A program made the translations under genes and the position numbers. From positions 1 to 12,910 of the forward strand of contig JBGPND010000150.1 in the NCBI GenBank assembly GCA_041487355.1: a stretch of DNA of 12,910 nucleotides, written 5' to 3'. Origin of the DNA: JAMXLO01 sp041487355 (lineage in GTDB: Bacteria > Pseudomonadota > Alphaproteobacteria > Acetobacterales > Acetobacteraceae). The notes beneath the pieces were generated by a model. It was not told the origin of the DNA. It searched no databases and was given only the letters and a program-made list of their open reading frames with translations. Each line of letters starts with the position of its first letter. The stretch's first letter is position 1. Of this stretch, positions 6,708-12,910 are shown piece by piece.

Positions 6708-6782
6708 GCGGGCGTAGCTCAGGGGTAGAGCACAACCTTGCCAAGGTTGGGGTCGAGGGTTCGAATCCCTTCGCCCGCTCCA
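6708..6782 (+). tRNA. tRNA-Gly (anticodon GCC)
   Basis: 75 nt cloverleaf including an encoded 3' CCA (6780-6782). The acceptor stem GCGGGCG (6708-6714) pairs with CGCCCGC (6772-6778) and the discriminator is T6779. The D arm is AGCTCAGGGGTAGAGC. The anticodon stem CAACC/GGTTG encloses the loop TTGCCAA with anticodon GCC at 6740-6742, reading GGC and GGT. The T arm is GAGGGTTCGAATCCCTT with the invariant TTCGAAT. All stems pair well, so it should be functional. No intrinsic terminator is obvious downstream. Confidence 0.98.
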
Positions 6783-6839
6783 GTCGCCTATCCTCCAACC
6801 ACTCTCCGCCATTGCCCGGACCGGAAAAAAGCCAAGTTC

Positions 6840-6866
6840 TGCCAAGGGTTTGGGTCGTGGGGTTGA
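6840..6866 (+). repeat. Degenerate partial copy of the tRNA-Gly 3' half
   Basis: TGCCAAGGGTTTGGGTCGTG followed by GGGTTGAT resembles tRNA positions 6739-6766, from the anticodon to the T loop, about 101 bp downstream. Exact blocks are TGCCAAGG and GGGTCG, with single-base indels between the remaining blocks. Integrase att sites often use this tRNA region, so it may be an old attachment-site duplicate, but it is short and chance similarity in GC-rich DNA is possible. Confidence 0.35.
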
Positions 6867-7020
6867 TACTGCGGAGGCGGAACGACCGCCTAATTCTCTC
6901 TCCAGAGCGCGTTTTCTCTCCGAGGCGGGGCTCGAGCGCCTGAAGCAGGCGCTGGTCACCCAGCTCGAAGCCTCCGGCCTGGAAGCGCCGGACTTCTCGG
7001 GCAGCAACGCCGGGCACTGA
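6841..7020 (+). pseudogene. Orphan 3' coding tail, possible gene remnant
   Basis: The frame ending at TGA 7018-7020 reads protein-like: ARFLSEAGLERLKQALVTQL, then EASGLEAPDFSGSNAGH. The amphipathic helix ERLKQALVTQLEASG and the codon bias look coding. Upstream the frame stays open to a stop at 6715 inside the tRNA but contains no ATG or GTG with an SD (only TTG 6850), and before about 6890 the sequence loses coding character. This suggests the 3' end of a gene whose 5' part was lost, next to a tRNA. I do not recognise the family. It may instead be a fortuitous open frame; the rest of 6783-7140 holds no other gene that I can support. Confidence 0.3.
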
Positions 7021-7140
7021 GCCCCGCCGCGGGATGCGCCGACGCGCACATCCTGCCGACCGCCCTGTTGATGCAGGTCAACGTCGCAGCATCGCCGCCG
7101 GCGCATGCTGCGGCGATTCGACCGTCACGAGGGCAGGTCC

Positions 7141-8265
7141 ATGCCGCCGATTCTGAAACTTCCTTTCGTTGCCGCCGTGCTGCTCGCGTTCGGCCTGACC
7201 GCGCAGGCGGCGCCCCCCGCTCCCACCGACGGCACGCCGGTGAAGGTCACGCCGGAGATGCGCGGCGCCGGCGCCGTCTCCTCCGGCGTGAAGACGCCGC
7301 CGCCGCCGCCGGCCACCGGCACGGCGGACAAGCCGGTGCCGGCCTGGAGCGGTCCGTTGCCCTACCCGATCATCATCGCCGACCGCCGCAACAACCGGCT
7401 GATCGAAGTCGCCCCCGACAAGCGGGTGGTCTGGGAGCTCCCCTCGCCCGACCTCGGCATCTACCGCGGCAACGACGACGTGTTCTTCTCCCCCGACGGC
7501 AACAGCCTGATGGTGAACGAGGAGGACAACTACGACATCCACATCATCGACTACGCCACCCGCGAGATCGTCTGGAGCTATGGCGAGCCCGACACCAAGG
7601 GCAGCGGCCCCGCGCAGTTCAACTTCCCCGACGACGCGCATCTGCTGCCCGACGGCACCGTGATGACCGCCGACATCCGCAACTGCCGCATCATGTTCAT
7701 CGACCGCGCCGAGGTCACGTTGAAGGAACAATGGGGTCAGCCCGGCACGTGCCGACACGACCCGCCGCGCTTCCTGAATCTGCCCAACGGCGCCACCCCG
7801 CTGCCGAACGGCGACGTGCTGATCACCGAAATCCCCGGCTCCTGGATCACCCGCGTCACCCGCGCGGGCAAGGTGGTGTGGAGTGTCCAGGCGCCGCACG
7901 TGCGCTACCCCTCCGACGCCTATCCCACGCATGACGGCCAGGTGATCGTCGCCGACTATTCCAAGCCCGGCCGTGTGGTGATCTTCGACCCCGCCACCGG
8001 CAAGGTCACATGGGAATACGTCGAAAAATCCGGCGAGAAGATGCTCGACCATCCCTCGCTGGCGCTCGAACTGCCGACCGGCGACATCATCCTCAATGAC
8101 GATCTGCGCCATCGCGTGCTGGTGATCGACCGCCGTACCAAGCAGATCGTCTGGCAGTACGGCGTCACCGACAAACCCGGCCACGCGCCGGGCTACCTGT
8201 TCTACCCGGACGGGCTCGACATCGACGTGTTCCACGACTGGAAGACGGCGCTCGGCGTCAGATGA
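7141..8265 (+). CDS. Exported beta-propeller protein, arylsulfotransferase/PQQ-like repeats
   Basis: 374 residues from ATG 7141 (AGG 5 nt upstream); an in-frame start at 7105 would precede the signal peptide with charged residues. Residues 1-23 are a Sec signal peptide with a hydrophobic core FVAAVLLAFGLTAQA and an AxA site before A24. A Pro-rich linker (PPPPPATG) is followed by repeated propeller blades: IIIADRRNNRLIEVAPDKRV, VFFSPDGNSLMVNEEDNYDI, HLLPDGTVMTADIRNCRI, ATPLPNGDVLITEIPGSWIT, VIVADYSKPGRVVIFDPATG and IILNDDLRHRVLVIDRRTKQ. The pattern 'xVxWxY/xLPNGDxLIT' resembles Arylsulfotransferase_2 and PQQ-like propellers; no sulfotransferase catalytic His cluster can be assigned. A periplasmic ligand-binding or enzymatic role is inferred. 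The stop overlaps the next start (ATGA). Confidence 0.85.
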   Translation: MPPILKLPFVAAVLLAFGLTAQAAPPAPTDGTPVKVTPEMRGAGAVSSGVKTPPPPPATGTADKPVPAWSGPLPYPIIIADRRNNRLIEVAPDKRVVWELPSPDLGIYRGNDDVFFSPDGNSLMVNEEDNYDIHIIDYATREIVWSYGEPDTKGSGPAQFNFPDDAHLLPDGTVMTADIRNCRIMFIDRAEVTLKEQWGQPGTCRHDPPRFLNLPNGATPLPNGDVLITEIPGSWITRVTRAGKVVWSVQAPHVRYPSDAYPTHDGQVIVADYSKPGRVVIFDPATGKVTWEYVEKSGEKMLDHPSLALELPTGDIILNDDLRHRVLVIDRRTKQIVWQYGVTDKPGHAPGYLFYPDGLDIDVFHDWKTALGVR

Positions 8266-9356
8266 ATTTCCGCGGCCTGTTCGCGGCGCTCGTATCCTGG
8301 CTGCTGGCAGCCGCGGCGGTGGCGGCCGAGCCGCCGCGCATGCAGGTGGACCCGTTCTGGCCGAAACCGCTGCCGCACAACTGGATTCTCGGCCAGGTCT
8401 CCGGCGTCGCGGTCGATGCCGCGGACAATGTCTGGATCATCCAGCGCCCCGGCAGCCTGACCCCCGACGAGAAGGGCGCCGCGCTGCACCCGCCGCGCAG
8501 CATCTGCTGCGTCCCCGCACCGCCGGTGATCCAGTTCGATCCCGCCGGCAACGTGCTGCGCGCCTGGGGCGGCCCCGCCAAGGGCTACGACTGGTTCCAG
8601 AGCGAGCACGGCATCTATGTCGACCCGAAAGGCTTCGTCTGGCTCGGCGGCAACGGCACCAATGATGGGCAGGTGCTGAAATTCACCCGCGACGGCGCCT
8701 TCGTCCTGCAGATCGGCCACCCCGCGCACGGCGCCGCGAGCAACGACGTGACGCGGCTGGGCCGCCCGGCCGACGTCGCGGTCGATCCGGCGGCCAACGA
8801 GGTCTACGTCGCCGACGGCTACGGCAACCGCCGCATCATCGTGTTCGACGCCGATACCGGCGCCTACAAGCGGCACTGGGGCGCTTATGGCGGCCGCCCC
8901 GCCGACACCGCCCAGCCCTACGACCCAAAGGCGCCGCCGCCGCGCCAGTTCGGCACGCCCGTGCACTGCGTGAAGCTCGCGAAGGACGGGCTCGTCTATG
9001 TCTGCGACCGGCAGAACGACCGCATCCAGGTCTTCCGCAAGGATGGCGGCTTCGTCGCCGAGTGGCGGATCGCGCCGCAGACCCTGGGCGCGGGCAGCGT
9101 GTGGGACCTCGCGCTCTGGCCGGATGCCGGCCAGACCCTGCTGTTCAACGCCGATGGCGAGAACAACCAGGTACGCATTCTCCGCCGCGCCGACGGCACG
9201 CTGCTCGGCGCCTTCGGCCGCGCGGGTCGGCAGGCCGGCCAGTTCCACTGGGTGCACAATCTCGCGATCGACAGCCACGGCAACGTCTTCACCACCGAGG
9301 TCGACAACGCCAAGCGCGTGCAGCGCTTCCACGCAGGCTCCACGCCGCCAAGCTAG
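8262..9356 (+). CDS. Exported NHL-repeat six-bladed propeller protein
   Basis: 364 residues from ATG 8262, overlapping the previous stop by 4 bp (ATGA), which implies translational coupling because its own SD is poor. Residues 1-22 form a signal peptide (LFAALVSWLLAAAAVAA). Mature NHL-type blades include VSGVAVDAADNVWIIQRPG, HGIYVDPKGFVWLGGNG, PADVAVDPAANEVYVADGYG, NRRIIVFDADTG, HCVKLAKDGLVYVCDRQNDR and HNLAIDSHGNVFTTEVD, the last followed by KRVQRF. The overall layout is like peptidyl-alpha-hydroxyglycine amidating lyase-type propellers, but lyase activity should not be assumed. A vicinal pair CC (SICCVPAPPV, about residue 85) may form a structural disulfide in the periplasm. Together with the preceding gene it forms a two-propeller exported pair. 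Confidence 0.88.
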   Translation: MNFRGLFAALVSWLLAAAAVAAEPPRMQVDPFWPKPLPHNWILGQVSGVAVDAADNVWIIQRPGSLTPDEKGAALHPPRSICCVPAPPVIQFDPAGNVLRAWGGPAKGYDWFQSEHGIYVDPKGFVWLGGNGTNDGQVLKFTRDGAFVLQIGHPAHGAASNDVTRLGRPADVAVDPAANEVYVADGYGNRRIIVFDADTGAYKRHWGAYGGRPADTAQPYDPKAPPPRQFGTPVHCVKLAKDGLVYVCDRQNDRIQVFRKDGGFVAEWRIAPQTLGAGSVWDLALWPDAGQTLLFNADGENNQVRILRRADGTLLGAFGRAGRQAGQFHWVHNLAIDSHGNVFTTEVDNAKRVQRFHAGSTPPS

Positions 9357-9655
9357 TGGATAGAATCAAACGGATGGAACCCACCGAACAGGACATCCTG
9401 CCCAGCTTTGCGCCGTTTGCCGTGGGCTCGTGCGTCTGATTTTCACCGCTAGCTCTTTGAAGAATGGGTTCTGGAGCATGTCCGGCGCAACCATCGTTCC
9501 GTCCTTAACCTTATTGCCGGCCGTGCCGCGGGACACCTCCGCGTAGGACAAAGCTGGCGAGCACCCAGTCCCCACCGCTGCTCCAGACGGTACTCGTCAC
9601 GGCGGTAGGCGGCAGAGTAGCGATGGCATGGCGGCCGCTCTGCCGGGACGACGGA
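9357..9655. other. Unassigned 299 bp region, possibly degenerate coding DNA
   Basis: It lies between the convergent ends of the NHL gene and the amidohydrolase. A 69-codon frame on the minus strand (9575-9366) contains a plausible-looking stretch, KVKDGTMVAPDMLQNPFFKE, but I recognise no family, there is no good SD, and the rest looks random. A + frame with MEPTEQDILPSFAPFAVGSC is even shorter. AT content is raised in 9430-9520 relative to the flanks. It may be a decayed gene or insertion remnant. A hairpin close to the amidohydrolase stop is listed separately. Confidence 0.3.
9611..9644 (-). terminator. Hairpin downstream of the amidohydrolase gene
   Basis: GGCAGAG (9611-9617) and CTCTGCC (9638-9644) form a perfect 7 bp stem around a 20 nt loop, starting 11 nt past the amidohydrolase stop. 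No U-tract follows on the minus strand, so it is at best a weak or Rho-assisted terminator or an mRNA 3'-end stabiliser. Confidence 0.3.
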
Positions 9656-10729
9656 TCAGGGTACAGTCAGGCGGTACACCCGCGCCGCGGTGCCACTGTA
9701 GAGTGCCGTCTTTTCGGCCGCCGTCGCACCGGCGGTGATGCGCTTGAAGGCATTCCACAGCTCGGTGCAGCCGCAGGACTGCTTGTCTGGCGGGAAGTTG
9801 CTCTCGAACATGCAGCGGCTGGCGCCGAAGGCTTCGATGCACGGCTCGATATACTGGCGCCACGCGGCAGCGAGTTCCTCGGAGGAGGGCGGAACGTCGC
9901 GTTCATGGAAGTCGAAACCAAACGAGGTCATGCCGATGCCGCCGAGCTTGACGTTGACGTTCGGGCATTTGGCCAATTCGACGATGTCCTTTCGCCAGCC
10001 GGCGAGAATCTCCTGCCGGCGGCCGGCATAGGGGCCTACGCCGAGCACGCCGCCGACATGGTTGAGGATTATCGTGGTGTCGGGGAAGGCGCGGGCGAGG
10101 TCGATCGCGTCCGGTAGTTGCGGATGATACTGCCAGGATTCGAAACTGAGGCCGAGGCTGCCGAGCTGGGCGAAGCCCTCGCGGAACCTGGGATCACGCG
10201 CCAGGTGCGGCGGAATGACGCGGGAGGCGAACTTGCCGACCGCGTCACTGCCGTCCCAGGCCACGCCGTAGCGGATGCCGCGGAAGCGCCCGCCGCCGAC
10301 GGCGAGTTGGGCCTCCAGCACATCGCGCACATGCGCGCCGATGGTGAGGTCGGCGTGGCCAATGATCGCCTCGGCGACGCGGCACGCGCCGTAATTGCCC
10401 GACGCACTCATCGCCGCGATACCATTGACAAACTCGACCTCGCCCACCGGCGCCATCTCCGCGGGACCATGCTTGCGGTGCATCGCCTGGCATTCGAGGA
10501 AGACGGTGGCGACGATGTTGTGCCCGCCGCTGATATCCGCCAGGAGCTCGGGCAGAAAGTAGTGGCCGCGGTGAGGCGTGTCCCAGAAATGATGGTGCGG
10601 GTCGATGATCGGCAGATCCGGTTCCAGCGCTGTTTCGCCTGGCCGCTTCGCCAGCCATGCTTTCAGGTCGGCGTCGTTGCGGTATACGATGCCGCGGTAC
10701 TCGCCCTTGGAATCCCCGGGTTGAGCCAT
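9656..10729 (-). CDS. COG3618-type amidohydrolase (Amidohydrolase_2, TIM-barrel metal hydrolase)
   Basis: 357 residues from ATG 10729, with SD AGGGGA about 6 nt upstream. The fold is a metal-dependent TIM barrel: the first strand ends in IIDPHHHFWD (H45, H47), followed by IIGHADL (H125), SWQYHPQLPDAIDLA (H202), ILNHVGG (H224) and MFESNFPPDK (D315), the expected metal or catalytic positions of the family. The family hydrolyses lactones and cyclic esters or decarboxylates aromatic acids. The HHHFW start and FESNFPPDK end are typical of the lactonase-like COG3618 branch rather than of the ACMSD decarboxylases. There is no signal peptide, so it is cytoplasmic. It is divergent from the SDR gene across 170 bp, consistent with shared regulation in a catabolic cluster. 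The substrate is unknown. Confidence 0.93.
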   Translation of the reverse strand: MAQPGDSKGEYRGIVYRNDADLKAWLAKRPGETALEPDLPIIDPHHHFWDTPHRGHYFLPELLADISGGHNIVATVFLECQAMHRKHGPAEMAPVGEVEFVNGIAAMSASGNYGACRVAEAIIGHADLTIGAHVRDVLEAQLAVGGGRFRGIRYGVAWDGSDAVGKFASRVIPPHLARDPRFREGFAQLGSLGLSFESWQYHPQLPDAIDLARAFPDTTIILNHVGGVLGVGPYAGRRQEILAGWRKDIVELAKCPNVNVKLGGIGMTSFGFDFHERDVPPSSEELAAAWRQYIEPCIEAFGASRCMFESNFPPDKQSCGCTELWNAFKRITAGATAAEKTALYSGTAARVYRLTVP

Positions 10730-10899
10730 TTCCGTCCCCTTCGCTGCCTTGTGGTTTGGCCAGCGTTATCGGCAGCACTGCTGTTGGCGAGCGTAGGCCG
10801 CGGCGGGCGTGCAGGACAAGACGGGCGCGATCTCAGATTGCGTGCGTGCCCGGATCGCGCAAGATGGCGATGCATCCCAATGCCGAATGGGAGACATCC

Positions 10900-11718
10900 A
10901 TGGATCTGGGATTGAAGGACGCTGCCGTCCTGGTCACCGGCGGCAGCCGCGGCATCGGCCACGCCATCGCCATGGGCTTCGCCGCCGAGGGCGCACATGT
11001 CGCCATCTGCGCCCGCGACCCCGCTCGGCTGGAGCAGGCCGTCGCCGAAATTCGTGCCACCGGCGCGCCCTGCATCGGCATCCGTGCCGACCTGTTCCAT
11101 CCCGACGACTGCCGCGACGCGGTGGAGCAGACCGTCGCTGCGTTCGGCCGGCTGGATGTGCTGGTGAACAATGCCTCCACCAATGTCGACCGCACCCCTG
11201 CCTCGCTGGAAGACGCGACCGACGCACAGGTCATGGAGCGGTTCATGGGCAAGACCATGGCCGCCATTCGCTGCTCCCGCGCCGCCCTGGCGCATCTGCG
11301 TGCAGCCGGCGGGGGCAGGATCGTCTGCATCGGCGGCACCTCGGCCCGCGCCGTGTCGCGCCACCGGGCGGGCGCAGGCTCCGGCCTGCCGCAGGGTATC
11401 GGCAACGCCGCGCTGGCGAATTTCGCCAAGCACCTGGCCGAGGAAGTGGCGCATCAGGGCATCGTGGTGAACGTCGTGCATCCCAGCCTGACCCGCACCG
11501 ATCGCCACATAGACCGCATGGCGCGTCGCGCGCGGGACGGCGGTATCACGATCGAGCAGGCGGAAGCCGAGGTCGCCGCGACCGTACCGATCAGGCGTGT
11601 CGTCGATCCTGCCGATATCGTTCCGATCGTCCTGCTGCTGTCGTCGCCGCTCGCCAGCGCCATCACCGGCCAGGCGCTGGCGGTGGATGGCGGGGCGCTG
11701 CTGGGCGTGGAGTACTGA
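10900..11718 (+). CDS. SDR-fold protein with non-canonical active site
   Basis: 272 residues from ATG 10900, with SD GGGAG 6-7 nt upstream; in-frame ATGs at 10864 and 10870 lie before the usual family start. The Rossmann nucleotide-binding motif is intact (VTGGSRGIG, residues 12-20; LDVLVNNAS at 85-93), as is the C-terminal GQALAVDGG. The catalytic tetrad is not: the Asn position in helix alpha-4 reads MGKTM (K118), Ser survives in GGTSAR (S148), and where Y-x-x-x-K is expected the sequence is Q165-G-I-G-N169 followed by AAL. Related SDRs with a 'xxARNAAL' segment in place of YxxxK exist, so this looks like a real subfamily rather than an error. It may bind NAD(P) without classical redox catalysis or use other residues. 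Cytoplasmic; it lies 18 bp from the convergent propeller gene. Confidence 0.9.
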   Translation: MDLGLKDAAVLVTGGSRGIGHAIAMGFAAEGAHVAICARDPARLEQAVAEIRATGAPCIGIRADLFHPDDCRDAVEQTVAAFGRLDVLVNNASTNVDRTPASLEDATDAQVMERFMGKTMAAIRCSRAALAHLRAAGGGRIVCIGGTSARAVSRHRAGAGSGLPQGIGNAALANFAKHLAEEVAHQGIVVNVVHPSLTRTDRHIDRMARRARDGGITIEQAEAEVAATVPIRRVVDPADIVPIVLLLSSPLASAITGQALAVDGGALLGVEY

Positions 11719-11736
11719 TGGCGACCAATTTGCCAG

Positions 11737-12702
11737 CTACTCGACCTTTACCAGCTTCTGCAGGCTGCGCAGGTTGGCAGGCCGGGGTTGCCCCGGAAAC
11801 AGCGACGGCCAGGACGCGACCGACACCTCGCCCACATAGATGTCGCCATGCGAGTCCACGGCGATCCCGTGCGGCGACATGAACTGCCCAGGTTTCTGGC
11901 CATGCGCGTTCTCCCCGAATCCAAGACGCGCCAGCAGCTTGCCTGTGTTTGACAGGATGCTGATGCGCGGCCCCAGATTGGGGAAGCCGCGATTGGAGCC
12001 CAGGTAGGGACCGACCTCGCCGATGAAGCACAGCGGACACGTGCCCGTGGTCATGTGCAACGCGCTGGGCCGGTGCACGTTGCCCCATTGCGTCTCGAAC
12101 TTGCCGTTGCCGTCGAACACCTGAACGCGATGGTTCTCGCGGTCGGCGACATAGACCCAGCCGTCGGCATCGCAATGGATGTTGTGCGGCAGGTTGAATT
12201 CTCCCTCGCTGATGCCGCATTTGCCCCAGGAGAACAGGTGTTTCCCGTCTTGGGTGAATTTGTGGACCTGGGCGTTGCCATAGCCGTCGGTGACATAGAT
12301 CTCGCCTTTCGGCGACAGCGCGGTGTGGGTGCAGCGGCAGAAGGGCTGCCCACTCATGAACGGCGCCGGCTTGCCGGGCACGCCGAGCGTCATCAGCACC
12401 TTGCCGTCGAGCGTGCATTTCCGCACGCAATGGGCGCCATCGTCCGTGCAGAAGATCGTGTCGTCAGGCGCCATGTGTACGCCGTGGGCGCGCGGGAACA
12501 TGCCCTCGCCCCATGACCGCAGGAATTTTCCGTCACGGTCGAACACGATCATCGGGTGTTCGCCGCGGTTGAATACGTAAACATTGTCGTTGCGGTCGAT
12601 GCCGACCGCCCCCACCTCGTGGAACGACCATCCGTCCGGGAGCTTCCCCCAGCCTTCCTCGACACGATACCGGTATTCGCCGGCCCCCAGAATGACAGAC
12701 AT
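11737..12702 (-). CDS. Cytoplasmic NHL-repeat propeller protein, Cys-rich
   Basis: 321 residues from ATG 12702, with an excellent SD (GGGAGGAA, 5-7 nt upstream). There is no signal peptide. Successive NHL blades are visible: EVGAVGIDRNDNVYVFNRGE (29-48), RAHGVHMAPDDTIFCTDDG (71-89), TALSPKGEIYVTDGYGNAQV (127-146), LPHNIHCDADGWVYVADREN (171-190) with HRVQVFDGNG, and MSPHGIAVDSHGDIYVGEVS (275-294). This gives six blades in the style of amidating-lyase-like propellers. It is notable for nine cysteines (C85, C92, C96, C122, C124, C162, C177, C222, C225), many near His residues, which could bind metal; this is an inference. The C-terminus RSLQKLVKVE closes the ring. The unidentified gene upstream on the same strand ends 68 bp before, so they may share a transcript. 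Confidence 0.9.
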   Translation of the reverse strand: MSVILGAGEYRYRVEEGWGKLPDGWSFHEVGAVGIDRNDNVYVFNRGEHPMIVFDRDGKFLRSWGEGMFPRAHGVHMAPDDTIFCTDDGAHCVRKCTLDGKVLMTLGVPGKPAPFMSGQPFCRCTHTALSPKGEIYVTDGYGNAQVHKFTQDGKHLFSWGKCGISEGEFNLPHNIHCDADGWVYVADRENHRVQVFDGNGKFETQWGNVHRPSALHMTTGTCPLCFIGEVGPYLGSNRGFPNLGPRISILSNTGKLLARLGFGENAHGQKPGQFMSPHGIAVDSHGDIYVGEVSVASWPSLFPGQPRPANLRSLQKLVKVE

Positions 12703-12770
12703 GTCGTTCCTCCCGTAGTTGCGGTTTGCTCCCAGCACCTATCGCTGCTCCAGATTCCAGGCTCCAGATC

Positions 12771-12910
12771 CTATTCGAACACTTCGTCGCCGGTCGGCTC
12801 GATGTGCGGCGTGCTGTTCATCCGCTGACGGAATTGCGACAGCTCCCAGTACATCCGGCGCCTTGCCCGACTCTGGTTGCCCAGGGGACGGTGCTCCGGC
12901 ACGCAGTGCC
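12771..12910 (-). CDS. C-terminal part of an unidentified protein, partial
   Basis: An open minus-strand frame runs from the window edge to TAG at 12773-12771 and gives 45 residues: HCVPEHRPLGNQSRARRRMY, then WELSQFRQRMNSTPHIEPTG, then DEVFE. The codon use and the Arg-rich amphipathic segment look coding. I cannot assign a family from this short tail. Same strand and 68 bp upstream of the cytoplasmic NHL gene, so probably part of its operon. Confidence 0.6.
   Translation of the reverse strand, partial: HCVPEHRPLGNQSRARRRMYWELSQFRQRMNSTPHIEPTGDEVFE

Noticed and set aside
5313..7106. 597-codon minus-strand open frame
   Set aside because: It passes through the tRNA and through two real genes in another frame; the translation is low-complexity Arg/Ala/Gly and has no domain.
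7078..8235. 385-codon minus-strand frame opposite the first propeller gene
   Set aside because: The plus strand has a signal peptide, an SD and propeller repeats; the minus translation is His/Val/Asp-rich and repeats only because the propeller repeats do.
7300..9350. CRISPR-like or tandem DNA repeats suggested by recurring GAC/GGC words
   Set aside because: The recurrence comes from protein-level propeller blades of variable length; there are no identical DNA repeats with regular spacers.

Overview
The window is GC-rich, tightly packed bacterial DNA. The gene families and their order point to an alphaproteobacterium, probably Rhodospirillales/Acetobacteraceae; this placement is an inference from composition and synteny, not from a phylogenetic marker. 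Most long overlapping open frames opposite real genes are codon-position artefacts of the high GC.

Left part (1-6782), housekeeping-like. A divergent pair opens the window: the first 30 codons of a probable S9 peptidase (minus) and a DUF4130-UdgX fusion, a uracil-DNA cross-linking enzyme (plus). UdgX converges on and overlaps an OmpR-type response regulator (minus). After a 320-350 bp divergent intergenic region comes a GTP cyclohydrolase II (ribA-like, riboflavin synthesis) followed 5 bp later by a YkuD L,D-transpeptidase. Opposing these is a minus-strand set: thioredoxin-TPR co-chaperone (CnoX/YbbN type), Lon N-terminal-domain protein, Trm112-family protein and, beyond an inverted-repeat element, a DUF971 protein. 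A tRNA-Gly(GCC) with encoded CCA and a recognisable promoter follows.

Right part (6783-12910), accessory-like. Directly after the tRNA lie a degenerate copy of part of the tRNA 3' half and an orphan 3' coding tail. Then come two translationally coupled, exported beta-propeller proteins, about 300 bp of unassigned DNA, a COG3618-type amidohydrolase (minus), a divergent SDR-fold protein lacking the catalytic Tyr/Lys, a Cys-rich cytoplasmic NHL propeller (minus) and the 3' end of an unidentified upstream gene. Three propellers plus a metal-dependent hydrolase and an SDR suggest a catabolic or ligand-processing cluster, possibly acquired next to the tRNA, but no substrate can be named from sequence alone.

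No CRISPR array, complete insertion sequence, rRNA or phage module was seen. The best candidates for something unusual are the non-canonical SDR, the coupled exported propeller pair, the tRNA-flanking scar and the 138 bp inverted-repeat element.
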